Positions 1 through 8,230 of a stretch of DNA of 64,000 nucleotides are shown piece after piece. The notes beneath the pieces were generated by a model. That model worked only from the letters and a program-made list of their open reading frames with translations. It did no database searches and was not told where the DNA came from. A program made the position numbers and the translations under genes. This DNA is from Phycicoccus sonneratiae. Lineage in GTDB: Bacteria > Actinomycetota > Actinomycetes > Actinomycetales > Dermatophilaceae. Location of the stretch: NCBI RefSeq assembly GCF_016887965.1, contig NZ_JAFDVD010000005.1, forward strand, positions 1-64,000. The letters run 5' to 3'. Position 1 is the first letter of the stretch, and each line of letters begins with the position of its first letter.

Positions 1-98
1 CCCCGCTGGGGGGGGCCCCGCCGGGTCCCCCGCCGGCCCCCCCCCCCCCCCCCGGGGGGGGGTCGGGCTCGCCGCCGCCCCTCGACCGGTGATCCGGG
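1..98. other. Homopolymer-rich window edge without a gene
   Basis: No coding region is visible here. The stretch has a run of 17 C (37-53) directly followed by 9 G (54-62), and an earlier run of 8 G (8-15). C9/G9 is a loop-less inverted repeat just beyond the stop codon of the minus-strand gene at 99, so it could act in 3' end formation. Runs like this are also typical of poorly resolved or artefactual sequence at a contig end. Confidence 0.6.
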
Positions 99-1379
99 TC
101 AGCGCTTGGCGGCGGCGGGCTGCTCGGCGGCCTCGTCCTCGAGGTCCTCGTCGTCGAGGTCGTCCTCGTCCTGATCGTCGTCCAGCTCGTCCTCGACGTC
201 GTCGTCGGCCTCGTCCTCGGGCTCGACCTCCTCGTCGAGCTCGTCGTCGTCCTCGTCGAGGTCCTCGTCGTCCTCGGCCTGCGCCGCGAGCTCGGCGAGG
301 GTCGGCACGCGCCGGCCGTCCTCGGTCAGCCGCTCGTCGCCGGTCTCGTCGTGCTCGGTCGGCTCGTCCGAGTCCGACGGCTCGGCGACGGGCTCGTCGG
401 CCGCCGGCTCGTCCTCGGCGGGCGCCTCGTCGGCCTGCGCCACGAGCGCGTCGGCGGCCGCGGGACCGCCGAGGGTGGCCAGCATGTTGCGGACGTTGGA
501 CAGCTGCGCGGTGATGCTGTCGCGGCGGGCGGTGGCGGCGGCCAGCTCGCGCTCGGAGTCGCGGCGCACGCGGTCGGCCTGCTCCTTGGCGGACCGGACG
601 ATGTCGGCGGCCTCGGTGCGCGCCGCCTCGAGGAGGCGGTTCGCCTCGCCCGTCTTGGCCTGGTGGTCCTCCTCGGCCTCGCGGGCGAGCAGGTCGGCGC
701 GCTCCTGGACGGCCAGCAGCGCCTGGTCCTGCTTGGCGATCTGGTCGTTGAACTCGGCGGCGGCGGCGTCGCGCCGGTCCCCGAGGGTCTTCTCGAAGTC
801 GGCGGCCTGCGCGGCGGCGGTGGCCCGCTGCTTCTCGAAGTAGGCCTCGGCCTCCTCGCGGCGGGCGGCGGCCTCGCGGGCGGCGTCGTCGACGATGGAG
901 TCGGCCTGGGCCTTGGCGCGCGAGAGGACCTCGGCCGCGTCGGTGTCGGCCCGGTTGCGGACCTCCTCGGCGTAGGTGTCGGCCTCGGCGCGGGTCAGCT
1001 GCGACTGCTCGTCGGCGACGCGACGGGCCTCGTCGGCGTCGGCCGTCGCGGTGCTGCGGATGGAGGCGGCCTCCTCGTCGGCGAGGCCGAGCATGGTGCC
1101 GATCCGCTCGCCGAGGTCGGCGAAGGTCGGGCTGGACACCTTGCGGCCCTCCTCCTCGAGCTGGGCGATGCGGCCGCGGTGCGTCTCGAGCTCGGAGCTC
1201 GCGGCGTCGGCGTCCTGGCGGATCTTCGAGAGCTCGACGGAGGACTCGGCGGCCTCCTGGCGGGCCGCCTCGGCCTCCTGCCGGGCCGTCTCGACGGCCT
1301 GGTGCAGGGCCGCGAGGTGCGCGTCGACCTGGACGGGGTCGTAGCCGCGGAAGACGGTGGGGAACTCCGGCTGGTTCAT
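99..1379 (-). CDS. DivIVA-like coiled-coil protein with acidic tail
   Basis: This is a 426-residue cytoplasmic coiled-coil protein. Residues about 10-25 ([16 protein letters not shown]) resemble the N-terminal DivIVA/GpsB-type motif, and residues about 25-300 are Ala/Glu/Arg-rich heptad-like sequence. The last 60 or so residues are almost purely Asp/Glu. DivIVA-family proteins in actinomycetes scaffold poles, septa and cell-wall synthesis, and that role here is inferred from the motif and coiled coil. The ATG overlaps the upstream stop by one base (TGATG at 1377-1381), and an AGGAG site lies at 1385-1389 on the minus strand, so translation is probably coupled to the gene at 1379-2839. No membrane segment is seen. 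The exact role is unknown. Confidence 0.8.
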   Translation of the reverse strand: MNQPEFPTVFRGYDPVQVDAHLAALHQAVETARQEAEAARQEAAESSVELSKIRQDADAASSELETHRGRIAQLEEEGRKVSSPTFADLGERIGTMLGLADEEAASIRSTATADADEARRVADEQSQLTRAEADTYAEEVRNRADTDAAEVLSRAKAQADSIVDDAAREAAARREEAEAYFEKQRATAAAQAADFEKTLGDRRDAAAAEFNDQIAKQDQALLAVQERADLLAREAEEDHQAKTGEANRLLEAARTEAADIVRSAKEQADRVRRDSERELAAATARRDSITAQLSNVRNMLATLGGPAAADALVAQADEAPAEDEPAADEPVAEPSDSDEPTEHDETGDERLTEDGRRVPTLAELAAQAEDDEDLDEDDDELDEEVEPEDEADDDVEDELDDDQDEDDLDDEDLEDEAAEQPAAAKR

Positions 1380-2839
1380 CAGGACTCCTGCTGGTCAGAG
1401 GTGGGGTCGGGGTCGGTGTGGTGGTCGTCGGAGACGGCGAGGGCGTCGATGACCCCGGACAGCCGGCCGAGCTGGGTGGTGATGGCGTCGCGCCGCGCAG
1501 CGAGTGTATGCACCTCGGCCCGGGCCCGCTCCACCGCGGCGTGCGCCTCGGCGCGCACGGCGTCGGCGCGCTCGCGGGCCTCGTCGGAGGCCTTGACGAT
1601 CTCGGCCCGGGCGGCCCGGTGGTACTCGTGCGCCTCGCGGTGCATCCGCTCGACGTCCTCGGCGGTGCTCTGCCGGACCCGGCGCGCGCCCTCCTCGGCC
1701 TCGGCGAGCCGGCGCTCGGCCCGGGCGGTGGCCTCGGCCTCGCGGGCGCGGGCGTCGGTGACGAGCCGCTCGGACTCGCGCGCCGCGGCCTCGCGGGTGC
1801 GCTCGGCGTCGGCCCGGGCCTCGGCGAGCACCGACTCGGCGAGCTCGCGCATCCGGCGGGACTCGGACTCGGCCTCGGCGAGCCGGTCGCGGCTCTTCGC
1901 GGTGGCGCTGTGGAGGAGGGTCTGCACCCGCTGGCGGTGCGACCGGGTGCGCTCGACGACCTCCTGGTGGTGCTCACGGGCCCGCCGGTCGCGCTCGGCG
2001 TCGGCCCGCTCGAGGACCTCGCGGACGGTGCCCTGGGCCCACGCGAGGTGCTTCTCGGCGCTGTCGACGACCGAGGCCGCCTCGGCCTCGGCCTCGGTGA
2101 CGAGCCGGGTGGCCTCGGCCTGCGCGTCCTCGACGAGCCGGCCGGACTCGGCGCGCGAGCCCTCCTCGTGCCGGGTCAGCTCGGTGAGCCGGGCGAGCAC
2201 CTCGGCCTCGGCGTCCTCGCGGTGCCGGGAGGCGTAGCGCTCGGCCTCCTCGCGCAGCCCCGCGAGCTCGGTGTGCGTCGCCTCGCGCAGCGCGGCGAGC
2301 TCGGCGGTGTGTGCCTCGTGCTCGGCGGCCCAGCGCTCCTGGTGGCTGCGCTCCTCGTCGGCGAGGCGCCCCATCGTGGACTCGTGGTCGAGGCGGGCCC
2401 GCTCGAGGGTCTCGTCGGCGCGCTCCTGGGCGTCGCGGACGAGGGCGGCGGCCTGGTCCTCGGCCATCGCGATCGCCTCGTCGCTGGCCTTCGTGGCCCG
2501 CATCCGCAGCAGCGCCGCCTGGTCGGCGGCGTCGGCGAGCATGATCTCGACCTCGGAGCGGGTCTCCTCGAGCCGGCGGTCGGAGTCCTCGCGGGCGGCC
2601 TCGACGCGGGCGGTCAGCTCGGCGAGCTCGTGGGCGGCCGCCGCGGACTCGGCGCGGATGCGGGAGGCCTCGGACCGGGCGGCGCTCAGCTCGGTGCCGG
2701 CCTCCTCGCGCAGCTGGTCGGCGAGGTCCTGGGCGCGGGTGAGCAGGGACAGCGCCTCGTCGACCGGGCTGGGGGACGTCGTGGTACCCCGCCCGGGCGG
2801 CGTCGCCTCGCTCGTGGACCCGTCGGACACGGGCCCCAT
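1379..2839 (-). CDS. Long coiled-coil protein, unknown function
   Basis: This 486-residue protein consists almost entirely of Ala/Glu/Arg heptad-like sequence from about residue 25 to 460, after a short Ser/Thr/Pro/Gly-rich N-terminus. No signal peptide, membrane segment or catalytic motif is visible. It is the first gene of a two-gene minus-strand operon with the DivIVA-like gene and is transcribed away from metK. By analogy with other actinobacterial coiled-coil pairs it may be a scaffold of the cell pole or division site, but that is inference. The ATG at 2837-2839 was chosen because it is the first in-frame start after the divergent intergenic region; a later start cannot be excluded. Confidence 0.75.
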   Translation of the reverse strand: MGPVSDGSTSEATPPGRGTTTSPSPVDEALSLLTRAQDLADQLREEAGTELSAARSEASRIRAESAAAAHELAELTARVEAAREDSDRRLEETRSEVEIMLADAADQAALLRMRATKASDEAIAMAEDQAAALVRDAQERADETLERARLDHESTMGRLADEERSHQERWAAEHEAHTAELAALREATHTELAGLREEAERYASRHREDAEAEVLARLTELTRHEEGSRAESGRLVEDAQAEATRLVTEAEAEAASVVDSAEKHLAWAQGTVREVLERADAERDRRAREHHQEVVERTRSHRQRVQTLLHSATAKSRDRLAEAESESRRMRELAESVLAEARADAERTREAAARESERLVTDARAREAEATARAERRLAEAEEGARRVRQSTAEDVERMHREAHEYHRAARAEIVKASDEARERADAVRAEAHAAVERARAEVHTLAARRDAITTQLGRLSGVIDALAVSDDHHTDPDPTSDQQES

Positions 2840-2895
2840 GATTCCACGGGCCCGTCGTCAGCCGGACCGAGCCCACGACGGTTCTCAGGGACCGG

Positions 2896-2901
2896 TATGT
2901 T
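2896..2901 (+). promoter_or_regulatory. Candidate -10 box for metK
   Basis: TATGTT lies in the 123-bp divergent intergenic region, about 60 bases before the metK start. No convincing -35 box is seen. No SAM-sensing structure was recognised in the leader. Confidence 0.35.
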
Positions 2902-2962
2902 GGGGCGGGTGCGCCGGCCCCCGGACGGGGCGGCGCGGCCACGAATTCGAAGGAGCTGCCTG

Positions 2963-4183
2963 GTGTCCGCACGCCTGTTCACGTCCGAGTCCGTCACCGA
3001 GGGACACCCGGACAAGATCTGCGACCAGATCTCCGACAGCATCCTCGACGCGATGCTCGACCAGGACCCGCACAGCCGGGTCGCCGTCGAGACGATGGTG
3101 ACGACCGGCCTCGTGCACGTCGCCGGCGAGGTGACCACCGAGGCGTACGTCGAGATCCCCTCGATCGTCCGCGAGACCATCCTCGGCATCGGCTACGACT
3201 CCTCGACCAAGGGCTTCGACGGCGCGTCGTGCGGCGTCGAGGTGTCCATCGGCCAGCAGAGCCCCGACATCGCGCAGGGCGTCGACACCGCGTTCGAGAA
3301 CCGCTCCGGCGGCGTCGACCCGAAGGACAAGCAGGGCGCCGGCGACCAGGGCCTGATGTTCGGCTACGCCTGCGACGACACCCCCGAGCTGATGCCGCTG
3401 CCGATCTTCCTGGCGCACCGGCTCTCCGAGCGGCTCACCGCGGTCCGCAAGGACGGCGAGCTGTCCTACCTGCGCCCGGACGGCAAGACCCAGGTGACCA
3501 TCGCCTACGAGGGCGACCGCGCCGTCTCGCTCGACGCGGTCGTCCTCTCCACGCAGCACGCCGAGGACATCAGCCTCGAGGGTCTGCTCCAGCCCGACAT
3601 CCGCGGCCACGTCATCGAGCCGGTCCTCGCCGAGCTCGCCGACGCCGGCACCGCGCTGGCCACCGACGACTACCGCACGTACATCAACCCCACCGGCAAG
3701 TTCGTCATCGGCGGCCCGATGGGCGACGCCGGCCTCACCGGCCGCAAGATCATCGTCGACACCTACGGCGGGATGGCCCGACACGGTGGCGGCGCCTTCT
3801 CCGGCAAGGACCCCTCGAAGGTCGACCGCTCGGCCGCCTACGCCACCCGCTGGGTCGCCAAGAACGTCGTCGCCGCGGGCCTCGCCCGCCGGTGCGAGGT
3901 GCAGGTGGCCTACGCCATCGGTGTCGCGCAGCCGGTCGGCCTCTACGTCGAGACCTTCGGGACCGAGAGCGCCCCCGTGGAGAAGATCCAGGACGCCATC
4001 CGCCGCGTCTTCGACCTGCGGCCGCTGGCGATCCTCGAGGAGCTCGAGCTGCTCCGCCCGATCTACAAGCCGACCGCCGCCTACGGGCACTTCGGCCGCA
4101 CCTCCGTCGACGGCGTCGCCAACGCCTTCACCTGGGAGCGCACCGACCGGGTCGAGGCGCTGCAGCGCGCGGTCGCCGGCTGA
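2963..4183 (+). CDS. metK: S-adenosylmethionine synthetase
   Basis: MetK makes S-adenosylmethionine from ATP and methionine (EC 2.5.1.6), the cell's main methyl donor. The 406-residue product has the usual family length. It carries the N-terminal [12 protein letters not shown] motif, the [12 protein letters not shown] hexapeptide region and the [19 protein letters not shown] phosphate-binding loop. The open frame extends far upstream, but homology begins at GTG 2963, and an AAGGAG ribosome-binding site at 2950-2955 stands 7 bases before it. The gene ends in a strong terminator hairpin and appears to be a single-gene unit ahead of priA. Identification is secure. Confidence 0.97.
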   Translation: MSARLFTSESVTEGHPDKICDQISDSILDAMLDQDPHSRVAVETMVTTGLVHVAGEVTTEAYVEIPSIVRETILGIGYDSSTKGFDGASCGVEVSIGQQSPDIAQGVDTAFENRSGGVDPKDKQGAGDQGLMFGYACDDTPELMPLPIFLAHRLSERLTAVRKDGELSYLRPDGKTQVTIAYEGDRAVSLDAVVLSTQHAEDISLEGLLQPDIRGHVIEPVLAELADAGTALATDDYRTYINPTGKFVIGGPMGDAGLTGRKIIVDTYGGMARHGGGAFSGKDPSKVDRSAAYATRWVAKNVVAAGLARRCEVQVAYAIGVAQPVGLYVETFGTESAPVEKIQDAIRRVFDLRPLAILEELELLRPIYKPTAAYGHFGRTSVDGVANAFTWERTDRVEALQRAVAG

Positions 4184-4201
4184 CCGGCCGCTCGTCCACA
4201 G

Positions 4202-4240
4202 GCGGAGCCCGCCGACCCGACCGGGGTCGGCGGGCTCCGC
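4202..4240 (+). terminator. metK terminator hairpin
   Basis: A perfect 17-bp inverted repeat (4202-4218 with 4224-4240) encloses a 5-base loop. There is no T-tract, as is common in actinomycetes. The stem is flush with the -10 box of priA. Confidence 0.85.
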
Positions 4241-4246
4241 TAGGTT
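4241..4246 (+). promoter_or_regulatory. -10 box of a leaderless priA transcript
   Basis: TAGGTT starts at the first base after the metK terminator stem and lies 7 bases before the GTG start. No Shine-Dalgarno sequence is present. Confidence 0.6.
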
Positions 4247-4253
4247 CGGGGCC

Positions 4254-6308
4254 GTGACGGAGACCGGCGGGGAGGGCGAGCAGCTGGCCCTCATCGCGGC
4301 CGGGGGACGCCGCCGCCCGCGACGCCTCGCCGGCGACGACCCCACGACCGAGGACCGGCCGGTGGCCCTCGTCCAGGTCGACACCGGGCTGGCCCACCTC
4401 GACCGTCCCTTCGAGTACCTCGTCCCGGAGTCGATGGCCGAGGGCGCGCAGGCCGGCGCGCGGGTCAAGGTCCGCTTCGCCGGGCAGGACCTCGACGGGT
4501 GGGTCCTCGAGCGCCGCGACGAGGCCGAGCACACCGGCCGGCTGAGCCCCCTGCGCCGGCTCGTGTCCCCGGAGCGGGTGCTCACCCCGGAGGTGCTCGC
4601 GGCGGCCCGCGCCGTCGCCGCCCGGTACGCCGGCACGCTCGGCGACGTGCTGCGCCTCGCCGTCCCCCCGCGGCACGCGCGTGCGGAGCAGGCGCTGGCG
4701 GTGGAGCCCCCGGAACCGGTCGCGCTGCCGGCCCACGAGCCGGCCGCCTGGGAGCGCCACCCCGCCGGCCCGGCCTTCCTCGCCCGCGTCCGCGACGGGG
4801 AGGCGCCGGCCGCGTCGGTGCTCGCCCTGCCGTCGGTCGACCCGCGCACGGCGTGGCCGGCGATGCTCGCCGAGGCGGTGCGCGCGGCCGTCGAGGGCGG
4901 TCGGGGCGCGGTCGTCGTCGTGCCCGACCACCGCGACGTCGTCCGGGTCGAGGCCGCGCTGGCCGCGGTGCTCGGGCCGGGCCGGCACACCCGGCTCACC
5001 GCCGACCAGGGCCCGCAGGCGCGCTGCACGGCGTTCCTCAAGGCGCTGCGCGGGCACGTGCCGGTCGTCGTCGGCACCCGGGCGGCGGCCTTCGCGCCGG
5101 TTCGCGACCTCGGGCTCGTCGTCTGGTGGGACGACGGCGACGACCTCCTCGAGGAGCCGCGCGCCCCCTACCCGCACGTCCGGGAGGTCCTCCTCGAGCG
5201 GGCGACGCTCGCGGGGGCGGCGGTCCTCGCCGCCGGTCACACCCGCTCCTCCGCGGTCGCCGACCTCGTCGCGCGCGGTGTGCTGGCCCCGGTCGAGGCC
5301 GACCGGCGCACGGTGCGGGCGGCGGTCGCCACGGTGCGGGTGGCGGGGGAGGGCGCCGACGTCGAGCGCGACGCTGCCGTCGCCGCGGCCCACCTGCCGA
5401 GCGTCGCCTGGCGCGCGGCCAAGGAGGCGCTGGCCACGGGACCGGTGCTCGTCCAGGTACCGCGGCGCGGGTACCTGCCGTCGCTGTCCTGCCAGGACTG
5501 TCGCCGCCCGGCCCGGTGCCGGGTCTGCTCCGGGCCGCTCGGGCTCACGGGTCCGCAGGGTCCGCCGGCCTGCCGCTGGTGCGGACGCGTCGAGACCGCG
5601 TTCTCCTGCCCGGCCTGCTCGGGCACCCGGCTGCGCTCCTCGGTCGTCGGGGCCCGCCGCACCGCCGAGGAGCTCGGCCGGGCCTTCCCCGGCGTACCGG
5701 TCGAGCGCTCGGGCGCGGGCACGGTCCTCGACACCGTCGCGGGCACGCCCCGGCTCGTCGTGTCCACCCCCGGCGCCGAGCCCGTCGCCGAGGGCGGGTA
5801 CGCGGCGGCCCTCCTCCTCGACGCCTGGGCCCTGCTCGACCGGCCGACCCTCGACGCGGGGGAGGAGGCCCTGCGGCGCTGGTGCGCGGCGGTCGCCCTC
5901 GTCCGGCCGGGGTCCGACGGCGGGCGGGTCGTCCTCGCCGGGGCGCCGCTGCACGTCACCGTGCCCGCGGTGGAGGCGCTCGTACGGTGGGACCCGGCGT
6001 GGTTCGCCGAGCGCGAGCTCGCCGAGCGGCGCGAGCTCGCGCTGCCGCCCACCGCCCGGCTCGCCGCCCTCACCGGCACCCGGTCCGCGGTGGCCGGGGC
6101 GCTCGGCGGGCTCGGGCTGCCGGCGTCGGCGAGCACCCTCGGGCCGCTGCCACACGGCGAGGACCGGTGGCGGGCGCTGGTCACCGTGCCGGTCGAGGAC
6201 TCCGAGGCCCTCGCCCGCGAGCTCGCCGCGCTGCGGGCCCGGGCCTCGGCCCGCAAGGACCCCGACCCCGTCACCGTCCGCGTCGACCCCCGCGACCCGA
6301 CGGCCTGA
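4254..6308 (+). CDS. priA: Primosomal protein N' (PriA), helicase motifs lost
   Basis: PriA recognises stalled or D-loop forks and reloads the replisome. The 684-residue product has the N-terminal DNA-binding part (LVQVDTGLAHLDRPFEYLVP) and paired zinc-binding cysteines near residues 415-460 (CQDC, CRVC, CRWC, CPAC). The Walker A loop is not present, and the DEEH-type Walker B is replaced by LGLVVWWDDGDDLLEE. Actinobacterial PriA proteins are known to lack ATPase motifs, so this is probably a DNA/SSB-binding primosome scaffold rather than a helicase. The GTG at 4254 was chosen because a TANNNT box lies 7 bases upstream and the N-terminal homology follows. Confidence 0.9.
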   Translation: MTETGGEGEQLALIAAGGRRRPRRLAGDDPTTEDRPVALVQVDTGLAHLDRPFEYLVPESMAEGAQAGARVKVRFAGQDLDGWVLERRDEAEHTGRLSPLRRLVSPERVLTPEVLAAARAVAARYAGTLGDVLRLAVPPRHARAEQALAVEPPEPVALPAHEPAAWERHPAGPAFLARVRDGEAPAASVLALPSVDPRTAWPAMLAEAVRAAVEGGRGAVVVVPDHRDVVRVEAALAAVLGPGRHTRLTADQGPQARCTAFLKALRGHVPVVVGTRAAAFAPVRDLGLVVWWDDGDDLLEEPRAPYPHVREVLLERATLAGAAVLAAGHTRSSAVADLVARGVLAPVEADRRTVRAAVATVRVAGEGADVERDAAVAAAHLPSVAWRAAKEALATGPVLVQVPRRGYLPSLSCQDCRRPARCRVCSGPLGLTGPQGPPACRWCGRVETAFSCPACSGTRLRSSVVGARRTAEELGRAFPGVPVERSGAGTVLDTVAGTPRLVVSTPGAEPVAEGGYAAALLLDAWALLDRPTLDAGEEALRRWCAAVALVRPGSDGGRVVLAGAPLHVTVPAVEALVRWDPAWFAERELAERRELALPPTARLAALTGTRSAVAGALGGLGLPASASTLGPLPHGEDRWRALVTVPVEDSEALARELAALRARASARKDPDPVTVRVDPRDPTA

Positions 6309-6324
6309 CCCCACGAGGCGCTCC

Positions 6325-6330
6325 TAGACT
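6325..6330 (+). promoter_or_regulatory. -10 box of a leaderless fmt transcript
   Basis: TAGACT lies 6 bases before the GTG start of fmt, and no ribosome-binding site is present in the 28-bp gap after priA. Confidence 0.55.
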
Positions 6331-6336
6331 CGCCGG

Positions 6337-7275
6337 GTGCGCCTCGTCCTCGCCGGAACCCCCACGACCGCCGTCCCGTCGTTGCGGGCCCTGCTCGCCT
6401 CCCGCCACGAGGTGGTCGCCGTCGTCACCCGACCCGACGCGCGCTCGGGCCGCGGCCGCACGCTGCACCCCTCGCCGGTCAAGGAGGTGGCGCTCGAGCA
6501 CGACCTGGAGGTGCTGACCCCGGAGCGCCCGCGGGACCCGGACTTCCTCGACCGGCTGCGTGCCATCGCCCCGGACTGCTGCCCGGTCGTCGCGTACGGG
6601 GCGCTGCTGCCGCGGGTCGCCCTCGACGTCCCGGCGCACGGCTGGGTCAACCTGCACTTCTCGCTCCTGCCCGCGTGGCGGGGGGCGGCACCCGTGCAGC
6701 GCGCGCTCATGGCCGGCGACGAGGTGGCCGGCGCGAGCACCTTCGTCATCGAGGAGGGCCTCGACACCGGGCCCGTGCTCGGGGCGGTCACCGAGACGGT
6801 CGGGCCCACCGACACCGCCGGGACCCTGCTCGACCGGCTGGCCGAGGTCGGCGCCGGCCTGCTCGTCGCGACGATGGACGGTCTCGAGGACGGCACCCTG
6901 CGGCCGGTGCCCCAGCCCGACGACGGCGTCAGCCACGCGCCGAAGCTCACGGTCGAGGAGTGCGAGGTCCGCTGGTCGCTGCCGGCCCACCTCGTCGACC
7001 GCCACGTGCGCGGCGCGACCCCGAACCCCGGCGCGTGGACCACCTTCCGGGGCGAGCGGCTCAAGGTCGGCCCGCTCGACCCCGCGCCGACCCCTCCCGA
7101 CGGCACCCCGTCCCTCGCCGCCGGCGAGATGCACGCCACCAAGCGTGCCGTCCTCGTCGGCACCGCCTCCGGGCCCGTGGCCCTCGGCGAGGTCGGGCCG
7201 CACGGCAGGCGTCCGATGGCGGCCGCCGACTGGGCCCGCGGGACCCGCATCGCCCCCGGCGAGCGGCTCGGCTGA
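6337..7275 (+). CDS. fmt: Methionyl-tRNA formyltransferase
   Basis: Fmt formylates initiator Met-tRNA using 10-formyl-tetrahydrofolate (EC 2.1.2.9). The 312-residue protein has the family length, the N-terminal [16 protein letters not shown] start and the catalytic [14 protein letters not shown] signature near residues 108-121, where the Asn-His-Asp triad region lies. A C-terminal OB-like domain follows ([11 protein letters not shown]). The gene sits 28 bp after priA and has its own leaderless-type -10 box, so it may be transcribed both from that promoter and by read-through. It converges on the DinB-like gene with only 7 bp between stops. Confidence 0.95.
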   Translation: MRLVLAGTPTTAVPSLRALLASRHEVVAVVTRPDARSGRGRTLHPSPVKEVALEHDLEVLTPERPRDPDFLDRLRAIAPDCCPVVAYGALLPRVALDVPAHGWVNLHFSLLPAWRGAAPVQRALMAGDEVAGASTFVIEEGLDTGPVLGAVTETVGPTDTAGTLLDRLAEVGAGLLVATMDGLEDGTLRPVPQPDDGVSHAPKLTVEECEVRWSLPAHLVDRHVRGATPNPGAWTTFRGERLKVGPLDPAPTPPDGTPSLAAGEMHATKRAVLVGTASGPVALGEVGPHGRRPMAAADWARGTRIAPGERLG

Positions 7276-7282
7276 ACAGGCC

Positions 7283-8143
7283 TCAGCCGGAACGGTTCTC
7301 CAGTGCGGTGAGATCGCGCTCGGCGAACTGCCGATGCCACCACTCCTCGTTGAGGACGACGAGCAGCGGCTGGCTCGCCGGCATCGTCTCGCCGGCGGGC
7401 GGCCAGCCCACCCCGTCGCGAATGGTGACCTCGCCCTCGAGGTCGGCGTCGGTGAGGCCGTCGACGACCTCGCGCACCCACGCCATCCGCTCGTGGCGCA
7501 GGGCGAGGACGGTGTCGAGGTCCGGGCGGACGGAGCGGTCGCGGGGGATCCCCGGGGTGTCGGGCATGCCGTCCCAGGGCAGGGACAGCGGGTCGTGCGG
7601 CGCGGCCATCGCCCGCAGCGTGCGGCCGACCCAGCACTCCGTGGCGAAGGCGAGGTGCCGGAGGGTCTCGGTGAACGACCACTCCCCGTCGACCGACTCG
7701 TGCAGCTGCTCCGGGGTGAACCCGCGGGCCCGCTCGACCGTGCCGGCCCACAGCTGCTCGACGACGTCCCACGCCCGGCGGAAACCGTCGGCGTCGGTGG
7801 GCTTCATCGCCGCGTAGTCCGGGTGGCGCCGGGCGAGCTCGGCCTCGACGAGGGGGGCCACCTCGACGCCGTTGACGACCAGCCCCTCGACGTCGCCGCT
7901 GATCTCCACCGGTCCCTCGATGAACGCACCGCGGATGACGACGTCGTCGAGCAGCACCTCGGTGAGCCGCAGCCCGGTGAGGTTCGCGCCGGTGACCCGC
8001 GCCCCGACGAGCCGCACCTGGTCGGCCTCGGCACCGGAGAGGTCGACCTCGCGCACCCGGGCGTCGCGGAGCACGACGCGGCGCGCGGTGGCCCCGGTGA
8101 GGTCGAGGTCGTCGTGCTCGTACACGGGCTCGTCGTCGTCCAT
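7283..8143 (-). CDS. DinB-family protein with N-terminal pentapeptide repeats
   Basis: The 286-residue product joins two modules. Residues about 8-85 have A(D/N)LxG-like pentapeptide repeats (LDLTGATARRV, VDLSGAEADQV, ANLTGLRLTEV). Residues about 115-285 form a DinB/YfiT-like four-helix domain with the metal-ligand pattern expected of the family (the W-S-F-T-E-T-L-R-H-L-A helix and the EEWWHRQFAERD C-terminal helix). DinB-fold proteins are often thiol-dependent metalloenzymes, and the substrate here is unknown. ATG 8143 is preceded by TACGGT with a 7-base gap, so the mRNA is probably leaderless. The gene is divergent from rsmB. Confidence 0.8.
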   Translation of the reverse strand: MDDDEPVYEHDDLDLTGATARRVVLRDARVREVDLSGAEADQVRLVGARVTGANLTGLRLTEVLLDDVVIRGAFIEGPVEISGDVEGLVVNGVEVAPLVEAELARRHPDYAAMKPTDADGFRRAWDVVEQLWAGTVERARGFTPEQLHESVDGEWSFTETLRHLAFATECWVGRTLRAMAAPHDPLSLPWDGMPDTPGIPRDRSVRPDLDTVLALRHERMAWVREVVDGLTDADLEGEVTIRDGVGWPPAGETMPASQPLLVVLNEEWWHRQFAERDLTALENRSG

Positions 8144-8150
8144 GCCGCAC

Positions 8151-8156
8151 ACCGTA
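8151..8156 (-). promoter_or_regulatory. -10 box of the leaderless DinB-like transcript
   Basis: On the minus strand TACGGT stands 7 bases before the ATG at 8143, and no Shine-Dalgarno sequence is seen. Confidence 0.55.
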
Positions 8157-8218
8157 GGGCCGGATGCGGACGGTTGGCGTCCGCTGGGGGCCGGGTGCAC
8201 CGGCCGCCCGCACCCGGC

Positions 8219-8224
8219 TAGCCT
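8219..8224 (+). promoter_or_regulatory. -10 box of a leaderless rsmB transcript
   Basis: TAGCCT lies 6 bases before the GTG start of rsmB. Confidence 0.55.
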
Positions 8225-8230
8225 CCTCGG

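Noticed and set aside
351-2237. Long plus-strand ORF opposite the coiled-coil genes
   Set aside because: It is the GC-rich antisense shadow of the two heptad-repeat genes and has no recognisable domain.
2840-2962. SAM riboswitch before metK
   Set aside because: The 123-bp region shows no SAM-I/II/IV-like conserved blocks, only a candidate -10 box and a ribosome-binding site.
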